This document shows positions 39,525 through 49,000 of a stretch of 64,000 nt of DNA, piece by piece. The translations under genes were made by a program, and so were the position numbers. How positions within the stretch are numbered: the first letter of the stretch is position 1; each line of letters begins with the position of its first letter. Location of the stretch: positions 186,001 to 250,000 of the forward strand of contig NZ_JAESDI010000003.1 in the NCBI RefSeq assembly GCF_019249215.1. Reading direction: 5' to 3'. The notes beneath the pieces were generated by a model. The model was not told where the DNA came from. It did not search any database and was given only the letters and a program-made list of their open reading frames with translations. The DNA is from Alteromonas lipotrueae. GTDB taxonomy: Bacteria > Pseudomonadota > Gammaproteobacteria > Enterobacterales > Alteromonadaceae.

Positions 39525-39676
39525 CAAAATTTTAGGCTGTCTAGATATTCGATAAGAATATCGCAAATGCGTTTTGGCAAATACGTGAATAGCTAAAACG
39601 GCAACGTGACTTACTGGCAAGACCGAGAGGCCAGTAGTGAAGGCAGCAAACGCAGGCAAACAAGTGAGATCCCAAC
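39525..39676 (+). promoter_or_regulatory. Structured 5' leader of sufB
   Basis: From a start near 39524 the sufB leader would be about 150 nt. It contains two hairpins: GATATTC/GAATATC with a GATAA loop (39544-39562) and TACTGGC/GCCAGTA with an 11-nt loop (39612-39636). Neither has a T tract. A regulatory role is possible but not shown. Confidence 0.4.
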
Positions 39677-41113
39677 ATGAGTGAACAGATCGAACAGGCG
39701 TTAGAAAGAAAGTACGATGCTGGATTTTATTCAGAGATCGAATCTGAGACTTTTGAAAGTGGCCTCGACGAGTCAGTAATTCGCCGTATTTCAGCAATGA
39801 AAAACGAGCCAGAGTGGATGCTAGAGTGGCGCTTAAAAGCGTATCATTCGTGGCTTGAAATGGAAGAGCCTGATTGGGCCCATGTCGACTACCCTAAAAT
39901 TGACTATCAAGCCATTTCTTATTACTCGGCACCAAAGAGTATGAAAGATAAGCCTCAGTCACTTGATGAAGTCGATCCGGAACTACTGCGTACCTACGAA
40001 AAGCTAGGTATTCCGTTGCATGAACAAGAAATGCTAGCGGGTGTTGCTGTAGATGCGGTATTTGACTCAGTTTCAGTGGTAACAACCTTTCGCAGCAAGT
40101 TAGAAGAAGCGGGCGTTATCTTTTGCCCTATCTCTGAAGCGCTGGTGAAATACCCAGATTTAGTGAAAAAGTACATCGGCTCAGTAGTACCGCGCACCGA
40201 TAACTACTTTGCCGCATTAAACAGTGCCGTATTTACCGATGGATCATTTGTTTATATCCCCAAAGGCACACGCTGTCCTATGGAGCTTTCTACCTATTTC
40301 CGTATAAACGAAATGAACACTGGTCAGTTTGAACGTACGTTAATTGTTGCCGAAGAAGGGAGTTACGTAAGCTACCTAGAAGGCTGTACTGCCCCCCAGC
40401 GTGACGAGAATCAATTACACGCCGCAGTGGTTGAATTGGTTGCTATGGATGATGCCACTATTAAGTACTCAACAGTACAAAACTGGTACCCAGGTGACGA
40501 AAACGGTAAAGGCGGTATTTACAACTTCGTGACCAAGCGTGGTATTTGCCATAAAAACGCAAAAATCTCGTGGACTCAGGTTGAAACCGGTTCAGCGGTG
40601 ACGTGGAAATACCCAAGCTGTGTGCTGAAAGGCGATAACAGTGTAGGTGAGTTTTATTCAGTGGCGTTAACCCGTGGAAGGCAGCAAGCCGACACCGGTA
40701 CTAAGATGATTCACCTTGGTAAGAACACGCGCTCTACCATTATCTCTAAAGGTATTTCAGCGGGTAACAGTAACAACGCCTATCGTGGATTAGTGCAGAT
40801 GGGCCCTCGTGCCGATGGCGCGCGTAACTTCACAGAGTGTGACTCGCTGTTAATCGGCGATAAATGCGGCGCGCATACGTTCCCGTATATCGAAAGTAGA
40901 AATCCAAGTGCCATTGTTGAGCACGAAGCAACAACGTCGAAAGTAAGCGACGAGCAGTTGTTCTTGTGCCAGCAACGTGGTTTAGACACAGAAAAATCCG
41001 TTTCCATGATTGTTAACGGTTTCTGTAAAGAAGTATTCAAAGAGCTGCCGATGGAATTTGCCGTAGAAGCCGGCAAGCTGCTCGAAATTAGTCTTGAAGG
41101 TTCAGTGGGGTAA
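39677..41113 (+). CDS. sufB: Fe-S cluster assembly scaffold subunit SufB
   Basis: A 478-residue protein with the SufB/SufD beta-helix core. Segments [107 protein letters not shown] and [23 protein letters not shown] are diagnostic. SufB accepts sulfur from SufSE and assembles the cluster in the SufBC2D complex. It has its own IscR-linked promoter and is 3 bp before sufC. Confidence 0.96.
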   Translation: MSEQIEQALERKYDAGFYSEIESETFESGLDESVIRRISAMKNEPEWMLEWRLKAYHSWLEMEEPDWAHVDYPKIDYQAISYYSAPKSMKDKPQSLDEVDPELLRTYEKLGIPLHEQEMLAGVAVDAVFDSVSVVTTFRSKLEEAGVIFCPISEALVKYPDLVKKYIGSVVPRTDNYFAALNSAVFTDGSFVYIPKGTRCPMELSTYFRINEMNTGQFERTLIVAEEGSYVSYLEGCTAPQRDENQLHAAVVELVAMDDATIKYSTVQNWYPGDENGKGGIYNFVTKRGICHKNAKISWTQVETGSAVTWKYPSCVLKGDNSVGEFYSVALTRGRQQADTGTKMIHLGKNTRSTIISKGISAGNSNNAYRGLVQMGPRADGARNFTECDSLLIGDKCGAHTFPYIESRNPSAIVEHEATTSKVSDEQLFLCQQRGLDTEKSVSMIVNGFCKEVFKELPMEFAVEAGKLLEISLEGSVG

Positions 41114-41116
41114 TCA

Positions 41117-41878
41117 ATGCTTAGTATCAAGAATTTACATGCCAGCGTAGAAGAGAAAAACATCATTAAAGGGCTTAACCTAGAAGTTAAGCCAGGTGAA
41201 GTACACGCTATCATGGGCCCTAACGGCGCCGGTAAGAGTACCCTTGGTTATGTGCTTTCTGGCCGTGATGGTTATGAAGTTAGCGAAGGTGAAGTGACAC
41301 TGAACGGTAAAGATTTACTCGATTTAGAAGTGGAAGAACGTGCCCGTGAAGGTTTGTTCTTAGCGTTTCAATATCCAGTAGAAATTCCAGGCGTAAGCAA
41401 CATGGAATTTATGAAAGAGTCTGTAAACGCCATGCGTGAACAGCGCGGCGAAGACCCGCTTACTGCTGCAGAATTTTTAAAGAAAGCCAAAGATGCGTGT
41501 AAGCAAGTGCAATTGCCGCTAGATTTCTTAAAGCGCGGTGTTAATGAAGGCTTCTCTGGTGGTGAGAAAAAACGTAACGAAATCATGCAAATGATTTTGT
41601 TAGAGCCAAAGCTTTGTATTCTTGATGAATCTGACTCAGGTCTAGATGTTGATGCACTTCAAGTGGTTGCCGACGGTGTAAACAGCCAGCGTGACGGTGA
41701 GCGCAGTTTTATCGTAGTGACTCACTACCAACGTTTGCTTGATTACATCAAACCTGACTTTGTGCACATTCTTGCCGACGGCAAAATTGTGAAAAGTGGT
41801 GATGCATCTCTGGCACTAGAAGTAGAGAAAAGTGGTTATGCCTTCTTAGGTAAAGCCTACGAGGAGGCTGAAGCATGA
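41117..41878 (+). CDS. sufC: Fe-S cluster assembly ATPase SufC
   Basis: A 253-residue ABC-type ATPase. Walker A GPNGAGKST at 34-42, signature FSGGEKKRNEIMQM, Walker B and the SufC-specific CILDESDSGLDVDAL are visible. It powers the SufBC2D scaffold. It overlaps sufD by 4 bp (ATGA), implying translational coupling. Confidence 0.97.
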   Translation: MLSIKNLHASVEEKNIIKGLNLEVKPGEVHAIMGPNGAGKSTLGYVLSGRDGYEVSEGEVTLNGKDLLDLEVEERAREGLFLAFQYPVEIPGVSNMEFMKESVNAMREQRGEDPLTAAEFLKKAKDACKQVQLPLDFLKRGVNEGFSGGEKKRNEIMQMILLEPKLCILDESDSGLDVDALQVVADGVNSQRDGERSFIVVTHYQRLLDYIKPDFVHILADGKIVKSGDASLALEVEKSGYAFLGKAYEEAEA

Positions 41879-43131
41879 GTCAATGGCTAGAACAGGTCAT
41901 TGATGGGGCAGCGCTAGATGATTATCTGGCGCCCGTGCGTCAGCAGGCCTTAACACAATTAAAAAACGATGGTTGGCCGAAACGCCGTAACGAAAGCTGG
42001 ATCAATACGCCACTTACGCCTGTAGAAAAGCGTAACGTTGCAATTGCCACGCAAGCAGACAGCGTACCTGTGCCAAACATCGATAACTTAAACGCGTTAG
42101 ATATCGTGTTTGTCGATGGTGTGTTAGTTACGCAAATTAACACGCTAGACGTGCCTGAAGGCATGGTGATTAAATCGCTAAACGTTGACGATGCGGCTAC
42201 ACAGCAAGCGATTGCGAGTGTGTTCGGACAAGTGAAGCCAACACGCCATTTATTTGGTCGCGTTAACGATGCACTTTGTCAGCACGGTGTTTTCATTAAT
42301 GTGGCAGATGGCGCAAAAGTAACTAAGCCTATTCGCATAGTGAATTTAGCGACTAAGAACGTAGATGCCCATACTCGCGTATTGGTTAAGCTAGGTAACG
42401 CATCAAGCGCGATTATCATTGAACAAGGTTCAGGTGATACCGATAGCCTTACAACAGCATTCGCAGAATACGATATTGCTGACGATGCGCACTTGGAGCA
42501 TTACCGCTTTGCTATGTTCACAGGCAGCGCCAAACAACTTGGTGGTAGTCACTTTATGTTGCACGACCGCTCAACCTTAAATAGCACCCTAGTGGGCTAT
42601 GGCAGTGAGTTGTCTCGCTTAGATGTAGATATGCATCATGCCGGTGAATTTGCTAACGCCAAAATGAACGCGATTTATTTGTTGGCTGAAGGTGAGTTAT
42701 TCGACTTACATTCAACCATTGAGCACGCCATGCCTAACGGCACCACAGAAGAAAATGCGCGTGGGATTGTGGGTGATAAAGCCCGTGCTGTGTTCAATGG
42801 CCGTATTCACATTCACCGTGACGCACAAAAGACCTTGGCAGAGCTTAACAACCGTAACTTATTGTTGTCTCGTCGCGGTGTTATCAACACCAAACCTGAA
42901 CTTGAAATTTATGCTGACGACGTGCGCTGTGCTCACGGTGCAACGGTGGCAGAAATTGAAGGTGAAGCGCTTTATTACATGCTGACTCGCGGTGTACCGC
43001 GCAGTAAAGCCTTGGTGATGTTGAACTTTGGTTTCATACAAGAGCTAATTAACGATATGCCTAATGCGGCTATTCGCGATTGGTTACTTCCTGTGCTAAG
43101 CGAGCGCTTTGCACACATGGAGGTTAAATGA
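41875..43131 (+). CDS. sufD: Fe-S cluster assembly scaffold subunit SufD
   Basis: A 418-residue SufB paralogue lacking the SufB N-terminal extension. C-terminal family segments include NRNLLLSRRGVINTKPELEIYADDVRCAHGATVAEIEGEALYYMLTRGVPRSKA, with the Cys and His residues that SufD contributes to cluster assembly. Coupled to sufC and sufS by 4-bp overlaps on both sides. Confidence 0.96.
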   Translation: MSQWLEQVIDGAALDDYLAPVRQQALTQLKNDGWPKRRNESWINTPLTPVEKRNVAIATQADSVPVPNIDNLNALDIVFVDGVLVTQINTLDVPEGMVIKSLNVDDAATQQAIASVFGQVKPTRHLFGRVNDALCQHGVFINVADGAKVTKPIRIVNLATKNVDAHTRVLVKLGNASSAIIIEQGSGDTDSLTTAFAEYDIADDAHLEHYRFAMFTGSAKQLGGSHFMLHDRSTLNSTLVGYGSELSRLDVDMHHAGEFANAKMNAIYLLAEGELFDLHSTIEHAMPNGTTEENARGIVGDKARAVFNGRIHIHRDAQKTLAELNNRNLLLSRRGVINTKPELEIYADDVRCAHGATVAEIEGEALYYMLTRGVPRSKALVMLNFGFIQELINDMPNAAIRDWLLPVLSERFAHMEVK

Positions 43132-44345
43132 GCTTAGACGTTGCTGCGCTTCGCGCCCAGTTTCCAATCCTTGCTAAAACGGTAGACGGTAAGCCACTGG
43201 TTTACCTCGACAACGCGGCTACAACACAAAAGCCACAAGTGGTGATTGATGCCATTGTCGATTTCTACACGAACACCAATGCTAACGTGCATCGCGGCGC
43301 CCATCATTTATCTGATGAAGCAACCCGACGTTATGAAAATGCGCGCACGAGTGTAGCGGGCTTCATTAACGCCAATGTGCGAGAAGAAGTGATTTGGACC
43401 AGCGGTACCACTGAAGCCATTAATATTGTGGCTAACGGGTTGGGGCAGTTGCTTCGCGAAGGCGACCAAGTCATGGTGACAGAGCTAGAGCACCACGCGA
43501 ACTTGGTTACGTGGCAGCAAGCGTGTCGACGTTCTGGCGCAACATTAAATATTGTGCCGGTGTTCGATAACGGTGAGCTCGATATCCACGCTTTCGATAG
43601 ACTCTTAACACCTAGCACTAAAATGGTGGCGTTTCCGCATGTATCAAATGCATTAGGTACGGTTAACCCTATTAAACTGCTAACGGAAAAAGCGAAAGCA
43701 TTAGGTGCATGGGTGTTAGTGGACGGCGCGCAGGGCATTGCTCACGGCGGCGTTGACGTACAAGACATAGGTTGCGATTTTTACGCTTTCTCTGGGCACA
43801 AGCTATTCGGACCGACTGGCATTGGCGTTTTATGGGGCCGCAAATCGGTGCTAGAAGACTGGCCAGTATGGCAAACCGGCGGCGAAATGATTAAAGACGT
43901 GTCTTATCATGAAGCCACATGGGGCGAGTTACCTAATCGGCTAGAAGCGGGTACACCTAATATTGCAGGTGCTATTGGTTTAGGTGCTGCAGTTGATTGG
44001 TTTAAAAATCTTGATATGGCCGCATTACATAACCATGAACAAGCACTATTAAACTACGCCACTGAACAAGCACTTGCCTTTGAAGGTATGCGTTTAATTG
44101 GCACAGCGCCTAATAAAGTCGGTGTTTTAAGCTTTTTATTAGACGGTGCGCACCCTGGTGATATTGGATTTATTCTTGATAGGCAAGGCGTAGCAATAAG
44201 AACGGGCGATAACTGTGCTCAGCCGCTGATGAAGCGCTTTGGTATTCCAGGCACTGCTCGTGCATCGTTCTCAATTTACAACACGCTTGAAGAAGTGGAC
44301 AGCTTATTTGCTGCACTTAAGAAAGCGAAAATGATGTTGGCCTAA
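43128..44345 (+). CDS. sufS: Cysteine desulfurase SufS
   Basis: A 405-residue group II cysteine desulfurase. It opens FPILAKTVDGKPLVYLDNAATTQKP; PLP lysine in FYAFSGHKLFGPTGIG; active-site Cys in IRTGDNCAQPLMKRFG on a short loop that needs SufE for turnover. sufE is the last gene of the operon. It is the second cysteine desulfurase of the operon, next to iscS. Confidence 0.96.
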   Translation: MSLDVAALRAQFPILAKTVDGKPLVYLDNAATTQKPQVVIDAIVDFYTNTNANVHRGAHHLSDEATRRYENARTSVAGFINANVREEVIWTSGTTEAINIVANGLGQLLREGDQVMVTELEHHANLVTWQQACRRSGATLNIVPVFDNGELDIHAFDRLLTPSTKMVAFPHVSNALGTVNPIKLLTEKAKALGAWVLVDGAQGIAHGGVDVQDIGCDFYAFSGHKLFGPTGIGVLWGRKSVLEDWPVWQTGGEMIKDVSYHEATWGELPNRLEAGTPNIAGAIGLGAAVDWFKNLDMAALHNHEQALLNYATEQALAFEGMRLIGTAPNKVGVLSFLLDGAHPGDIGFILDRQGVAIRTGDNCAQPLMKRFGIPGTARASFSIYNTLEEVDSLFAALKKAKMMLA

Positions 44346-44354
44346 GGAGGCACT

Positions 44355-44711
44355 ATGAGTGTTGAAACATTTGTTCCTAGCACAAAGCTTATTACCTTGA
44401 GCGACAGCGCCATTAAGCATTTTGAAAGCAAGCTTAAAGACAAGCCGGGTCAGTTAATTCGCTTATCTACCCGTGTAAGTGGCTGTACCGGTTATGCATA
44501 CGAACTTGATTTTGCCGATAGCGCTAAAGACGGCGACGAAATTGTAGAAATTTCACCAACCCTTCGTGTTGCGGTTTCAGAAGATGCAGCAGACCTAGTA
44601 CGTAGTACGGAAATTGACTATGTAACTGAAGGTGTGAACGGCATTATTAAGTACAACAACCCAAATGTGGTTGATGAGTGTGGTTGTGGCGAAAGCTTCA
44701 ACGTTGGCTAA
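44355..44711 (+). CDS. sufA: A-type Fe-S carrier SufA
   Basis: A 118-residue A-type carrier. Three conserved cysteines are in place: Cys44 (SGCTGYAYELDF), Cys109 and Cys111 (DECGCGESF). It passes clusters from SufBCD to apo-proteins. RBS AAGGAGG precedes its start. Confidence 0.95.
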   Translation: MSVETFVPSTKLITLSDSAIKHFESKLKDKPGQLIRLSTRVSGCTGYAYELDFADSAKDGDEIVEISPTLRVAVSEDAADLVRSTEIDYVTEGVNGIIKYNNPNVVDECGCGESFNVG

Positions 44712-44734
44712 CTGCAATATTAAGAAGTTATAGC

Positions 44735-45268
44735 ATGAAGCAGAAGATGGTGGTGACAGAACGAGAGTGTAAAGCACGTCTTGTTCCGGCAGGAAACCCT
44801 GCAACCATACCAGAGGGTGAGTTTGTTACGATCACGCAAGATTTAGGTGGCAATTACACGGTTACGTGGCGTGGCAATATGTACCGTATTGACGGCACCG
44901 ATGCCGATGCGATTGGCCGTAAAGCCCAAGTACTTAACTTCGCCGAGCCTGAAGATGGCAAAGTGAGTGAGCAGCAGGTCTGGGATGCGCTTGAAACTAT
45001 CTTCGACCCTGAAATACCGATTAACTTAGTATCGCTAGGGCTTATCTATAAGGTTAACGTTGATCAAGATAGTGGCGAAGTTGATATTGATATGACGCTA
45101 ACCGCGCCAGGTTGCGGCATGGGGCCAGTATTGGTAGGCGATGTAGAATATCGTGTAGCACTTGTTCCCTTTGTTACTGCCGTCAACGTTGAGTTGGTAT
45201 TCGATCCAGCGTGGTCACGAGAAATGATGAGTGAAGAAGCGCAGCTAGAAGCGGGCCTTTTCTTTTAA
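44735..45268 (+). CDS. sufT: Fe-S assembly factor SufT (MIP18/DUF59 family)
   Basis: A 177-residue protein from ATG 44735. The N-terminal part (VTERECKARLVPAGNPATIPEGEFVTITQDLGGNYTVTWRGNMYRIDG) is the SufT-specific extension. The C-terminal DUF59 domain has VWDALETIFDPEIPINLVSLGLIY and MTLTAPGCGMGPVL with its reactive Cys. SufT helps cluster maturation or carriage. It lies between sufA and sufE in the same operon. Confidence 0.92.
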   Translation: MKQKMVVTERECKARLVPAGNPATIPEGEFVTITQDLGGNYTVTWRGNMYRIDGTDADAIGRKAQVLNFAEPEDGKVSEQQVWDALETIFDPEIPINLVSLGLIYKVNVDQDSGEVDIDMTLTAPGCGMGPVLVGDVEYRVALVPFVTAVNVELVFDPAWSREMMSEEAQLEAGLFF

Positions 45269-45284
45269 TAACACAGGATTATTC

Positions 45285-45695
45285 ATGGCATTACCCTCTA
45301 CTGAAGAAATAATTGATGATTTAGCGTTTTTCGATGATTGGGAACAACGCTATCAATATATTATCGATTTAGGTAAATCTGTGCCAGGCTTGCCAGAAGA
45401 CAAGCGCACGGCAGACAGGCTGGTAAAAGGTTGCCAAAGCAGTGTGTGGCTGGTTGAGTCTTACGACAATAACCAAATTACCTTCGAAGTAGACAGTGAC
45501 GCAGTGATTGTTCAAGGCTTATTGGCGTTAGTTTTAGCGGCTTATAATAATAAATCGCCGAAAGATATTCTTGAATTTGACATTGATGGCTATTTCGAAG
45601 CGCTAGATTTGGAGCGCCATATTACGCCGACTCGGGGAAATGGCCTTCGTGCAATCGTGGCGAAAATTCAACATCTTGCTAAAGAAAACAGTTAG
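45285..45695 (+). CDS. sufE: Sulfur acceptor SufE
   Basis: A 136-residue protein. The acceptor cysteine is Cys50 in DRLVKGCQSSVWL. SufE takes persulfide sulfur from SufS and hands it to SufB. It is the final gene of the isc/suf operon; I see no clear terminator in the next 200 bp. Confidence 0.95.
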   Translation: MALPSTEEIIDDLAFFDDWEQRYQYIIDLGKSVPGLPEDKRTADRLVKGCQSSVWLVESYDNNQITFEVDSDAVIVQGLLALVLAAYNNKSPKDILEFDIDGYFEALDLERHITPTRGNGLRAIVAKIQHLAKENS

Positions 45696-45833
45696 TTATA
45701 TAAATTTTGGTGCCGGGCGTTAGGTAAAATTAAGTGTAATATGCGTCCAAAGCCGAGTGCGTCATAAACGCTGTCATAATAGTGTCACTTTTATCACGTG
45801 TAGTAGAGCGCCATGGGGTGTTGAAATCGCCGC

Positions 45834-45862
45834 TGGTCAAGCCGTTAATAATTGCCTATAAT
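45834..45862 (+). promoter_or_regulatory. Sigma-70-like promoter of ndk
   Basis: TGGTCA (45834-45839), a 17-bp spacer and a perfect TATAAT (45857-45862) lie 45 bp before the ndk ATG. Confidence 0.6.
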
Positions 45863-45907
45863 TCGCGGCCAAAAATTCATAAGACTTAAATTTGTTTGGA
45901 GAAAACA

Positions 45908-46339
45908 ATGGCTCTAGAGCGTACTTTTTCGATTATCAAGCCTGATGCGGTAGCTAAAAACGTTATCGGTGCAATTTACAACCGTTTCGAATCTGCTGGT
46001 CTTCGCATCGTGGCATCTAAGATGATCCACATGAGCAAAGAACAAGCTGAAGGTTTCTACGCAGAACATAAAGAACGTCCTTTTTTCGGCGCTCTAGTTG
46101 ATTTCATGACATCTGGCCCAGTAATGGTTCAGGTTCTTGAAGGCGAAAACGCTGTTGTTAAAAACCGTGAAATCATGGGTGCTACTAACCCAGCTGATGC
46201 CGCTGCTGGAACACTTCGTTCTGACTACGCTGCTTCAATTGATGAAAACGCATGTCACGGTTCTGATGCACCTGAATCAGCTGCACGTGAAATTGCTTAC
46301 TTCTTCTCTGAAGAAGAGATTTGTCCTCGTACGCGTTAA
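45908..46339 (+). CDS. ndk: Nucleoside diphosphate kinase
   Basis: A 143-residue protein from ATG 45908 behind GGAG. It opens [17 protein letters not shown]; catalytic His117 lies in [16 protein letters not shown]. It balances nucleoside triphosphate pools by moving gamma-phosphate from ATP. It is monocistronic between its own promoter and a terminator. Confidence 0.97.
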   Translation: MALERTFSIIKPDAVAKNVIGAIYNRFESAGLRIVASKMIHMSKEQAEGFYAEHKERPFFGALVDFMTSGPVMVQVLEGENAVVKNREIMGATNPADAAAGTLRSDYAASIDENACHGSDAPESAAREIAYFFSEEEICPRTR

Positions 46340-46357
46340 TCGCAAACGACCGAATCT

Positions 46358-46386
46358 AAAAAACGAGGCTTCGGCCTCGTTTTTTG
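46358..46386 (+). terminator. Rho-independent terminator of ndk
   Basis: AAAAAACGAGGC-TTCG-GCCTCGTTTTTT is a textbook UUCG-loop terminator 19 bp after the ndk stop. Confidence 0.94.
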
Positions 46387-46820
46387 TTTCTGCAAGTCTG
46401 TTTTTTTAGCTTTATTGTTCAGCTACTGGCTTTGATTTATTCCGTCAAGATGGGGCAACAATATTGCAAGTTACACCCTATATTTAGTCTGTGGGTTACG
46501 CTTTTTCTACTTGAACAAGTATGGTAAAATCCGCGCAAATTTTGAACGGCTTTGGTCTATGACTTTTGTCCGTTTTGGGCGTAAGGTTTTTCTTAGCAGC
46601 ATTTCTTCTGCTTACGTCCTACAAGTGAACGGCTTTTCACTACTTATGCTTTAAGAGTAACTCGTTATTTAGAGGCTTCCGATAGAGGCTCCCGAGGCTT
46701 CATCTTAATAACTCAAGTAGATTTAGAGCAACGTGGATTCGAACTTCCTAACGTCCGTTCGCGTCATCATATTAGCAGTACAAGGCAATAGCTTTGAATA
46801 GGTAAAAGGGTCATCATTTT
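46387..46820 (+). other. 434-bp region and long leader before rlmN
   Basis: It contains an 11-bp direct repeat TGAACGGCTTT (46543-46553 and 46626-46636), hairpins AGCAG/CTGCT (46595-46612) and AGTGAA/TTCACT (46624-46641), and three nearby copies of GAGGCT (around 46671-46701). A 31-codon frame opens at 46559 without a good RBS. A TAAAAT near 46525 may be a -10 element. The structured, repeated composition suggests an RNA leader, but none that I can name. Confidence 0.4.
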
Positions 46821-47939
46821 ATGGCAAAGACAAATTTGTTAAATCTTAATCGCGAAGGCTTGCGTAATTTCTTCAAAGACAAAGGAGAAAAACCATTTCG
46901 TGCCGATCAGGTAATGAAATGGATTTATCAGCAGGGCGAAAGCGATTTTGAGAAAATGAGCAACCTGAATAAAAACCTGCGTGCAATGTTGATAGAACAC
47001 TGTGAAGTGAAAGCACCAGAGATTGCCTATTTCCAAGAAGCTAGCGATGGCACCATTAAGTTTGCGTTAGCGCTTGAGGGCGGTCAGGAAGTGGAGACGG
47101 TATGGATCCCAGAAGCTGACCGTGCAACGCTTTGTGTATCGTCACAAGTAGGCTGCGCCCTTGAATGTACGTTCTGCTCTACCGCTCAACAAGGTTTTAA
47201 CCGTAATTTGAGCGTCAGTGAAATTATTGGTCAAGTATGGCGAGTAGCGACTTTCCTTGGTTTATCGAAAGATACCAGTAAACGTCCTATTACTAACGTA
47301 GTCATGATGGGCATGGGTGAGCCTTTGCTTAACCTTAAAAACGTGGTGCCAGCTATGAACATCATGTTAGATGACTTCGGATTTGGTTTATCGAAGCGCC
47401 GCGTGACCTTGAGTACCTCAGGTGTTGTGCCTGCACTTGATATGCTTGGTGATCAAATCGACGTGGCTTTAGCGATTTCATTGCATGCGCCAAACGATGA
47501 GCTACGTAATGAAATTGTGCCGGTGAATAAAAAATACAATATTGAAGCCTTTTTGGCTGGTGTGCGCCGTTACCTTGAAAAATCGAAAGCTAACCAAGGC
47601 CGAGTGACGGTTGAATACGTTATGCTTTCACACATTAACGACAGTACCGACCAAGCGCATGAATTAGCGAAAGTATTGAAAGATACACCGAGTAAAATTA
47701 ACTTAATTCCGTTTAACCCTTATCCGGGTTCACCGTACCTTTGTTCAAGCAATTCGCGTATCGATAGATTCTCAAAAGTTCTTATGGATTATGGGTTTAC
47801 CACCGTTGTACGCAAAACTCGTGGTGATGATATAGATGCTGCTTGTGGGCAATTAGTGGGTGATGTTGTAGACAGAACCAAACGATTGTTAAAAAAACAG
47901 GTGAAGGGCGAAGCGATTTCGGTAAAAATGGCCCAATAA
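46821..47939 (+). CDS. rlmN: Dual-specificity 23S rRNA/tRNA adenine-C2 methyltransferase RlmN
   Basis: A 372-residue radical SAM enzyme. The cluster cysteines are Cys112, Cys116 and Cys119 in [20 protein letters not shown]; the methyl-carrying Cys lies in [10 protein letters not shown] near the C-terminus. GEPLLN and SLHAPND segments are family marks. It methylates A2503 of 23S rRNA and A37 of some tRNAs. It heads the rlmN-pilF-rodZ-ispG-hisS run. Confidence 0.97.
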   Translation: MAKTNLLNLNREGLRNFFKDKGEKPFRADQVMKWIYQQGESDFEKMSNLNKNLRAMLIEHCEVKAPEIAYFQEASDGTIKFALALEGGQEVETVWIPEADRATLCVSSQVGCALECTFCSTAQQGFNRNLSVSEIIGQVWRVATFLGLSKDTSKRPITNVVMMGMGEPLLNLKNVVPAMNIMLDDFGFGLSKRRVTLSTSGVVPALDMLGDQIDVALAISLHAPNDELRNEIVPVNKKYNIEAFLAGVRRYLEKSKANQGRVTVEYVMLSHINDSTDQAHELAKVLKDTPSKINLIPFNPYPGSPYLCSSNSRIDRFSKVLMDYGFTTVVRKTRGDDIDAACGQLVGDVVDRTKRLLKKQVKGEAISVKMAQ

Positions 47940-47963
47940 TCATTAAGATATTAGGGTAATAAC

Positions 47964-48992
47964 ATGCGAATAGGATTGATAGCAGCTGTCGTCTTTTTAG
48001 CGGGATGCGTAAGCAACTCGCAACCAGGCAGTTACAATAGTAACTTTGATCGCCAGGAAGCTGCTAAAACTCGTATGTCTTTAGGGTTAACCTACCTTAA
48101 AAACAATAATTATAAACAAGCCAAAGTGAATTTAGATCAAGCGCTTGAATACGATCCGCGCTCAGCTGAGGTCAACTATGCTATCGCGTATTATTACCAA
48201 CTGGTGGGGGACGCAAAGCGAGCCGATGATCTATATCAAAAAGCAATGTCCTTAGCACCAAACAACGGTGATATCGCAAACAGCTACGGTGCATTCAAGT
48301 GCCAAGACGGTGATTACGACGGCGCTAAAGAGTACTTTCTTAAGGCCGTGAGTAATCAACAATACGCTAATTCAGCAGAAACCTACGAAAATCTCGCCCT
48401 ATGTGCACAAAGCCAAGGTAATACTGATGATGCTATTACCTATTTTCAAAGTGCACTCAAACACCAGCCGTTGCGTGCTAAAAGTTTATATTTACTGACA
48501 GAGCTTTATGTTGCCACCGAGCAGTGGACATCAGCGAAGTACACGTTAGACAAATACCAACGGGTTGCTAAACCTTCTCCCGATTCCTTATGGCTGTCAT
48601 TTGAAATACACCAAGGGACAGGCGATTGGGAAGGGGCAAAAGAAGTGGGGTATAACTTATCAACCTTATTTCCTGACAGCCCGTATACAGCGGAATATAA
48701 GAATATTCTTGCGCAGCATGCCCCACAGGTTGAACGAAAAGTAAAAGGGGAAGATACTAACGCTGACAAAGTATCTCACTCAGCACACGCAGAAACAGAA
48801 ACAAAATCAGGGTTGCCTTCTCAGCAAGCGCAATTCCACATAGTAAAGGCTAACGAAAACCTTTATCGTATTTCTCTAAAGCATAACATTAAAATTACCT
48901 CGCTGAAGGAGTGGAACAACATTGAAAATGCTGGCGCGATTTTTGCCGGTATGAAGATTTGGTTAGTACCACACAACATGCAAGGGGAATAG
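47964..48992 (+). CDS. pilF: Type IV pilus lipoprotein PilF/PilW with C-terminal LysM
   Basis: A 342-residue protein. Lipobox LAGC (Cys15) ends the signal peptide. TPR motifs fill about 35-240 (RMSLGLTYLKNNNYKQAKVNLDQALEYDPRSAEVNYAIAYYY, then further repeats). The last 55 residues (QFHIVKANENLYRISLKHNIKITSLKEWNNIENAGAIFAGMKIWLVP) look like a LysM peptidoglycan-binding module. PilF/PilW pilots the PilQ secretin to the outer membrane. Most PilF proteins end after the TPRs at about 250 residues, so the LysM is an addition. rodZ follows after 8 bp. Confidence 0.88.
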   Translation: MRIGLIAAVVFLAGCVSNSQPGSYNSNFDRQEAAKTRMSLGLTYLKNNNYKQAKVNLDQALEYDPRSAEVNYAIAYYYQLVGDAKRADDLYQKAMSLAPNNGDIANSYGAFKCQDGDYDGAKEYFLKAVSNQQYANSAETYENLALCAQSQGNTDDAITYFQSALKHQPLRAKSLYLLTELYVATEQWTSAKYTLDKYQRVAKPSPDSLWLSFEIHQGTGDWEGAKEVGYNLSTLFPDSPYTAEYKNILAQHAPQVERKVKGEDTNADKVSHSAHAETETKSGLPSQQAQFHIVKANENLYRISLKHNIKITSLKEWNNIENAGAIFAGMKIWLVPHNMQGE

Positions 48993-49000
48993 GAAGTCGA

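Noticed and set aside
42692..42985. 97-codon frame inside sufD
   Set aside because: Shadow frame; the sufD frame is well supported by conserved motifs over the same bases.
46559..46654. 31-codon frame in the rlmN leader as a leader peptide gene
   Set aside because: No RBS of quality before the ATG and composition not distinctive; kept only as part of the leader finding.
46725..46765. Sequence GATTCGAAC resembling a tRNA T-arm on the minus strand
   Set aside because: No matching acceptor, D or anticodon arms can be drawn around it on either strand.
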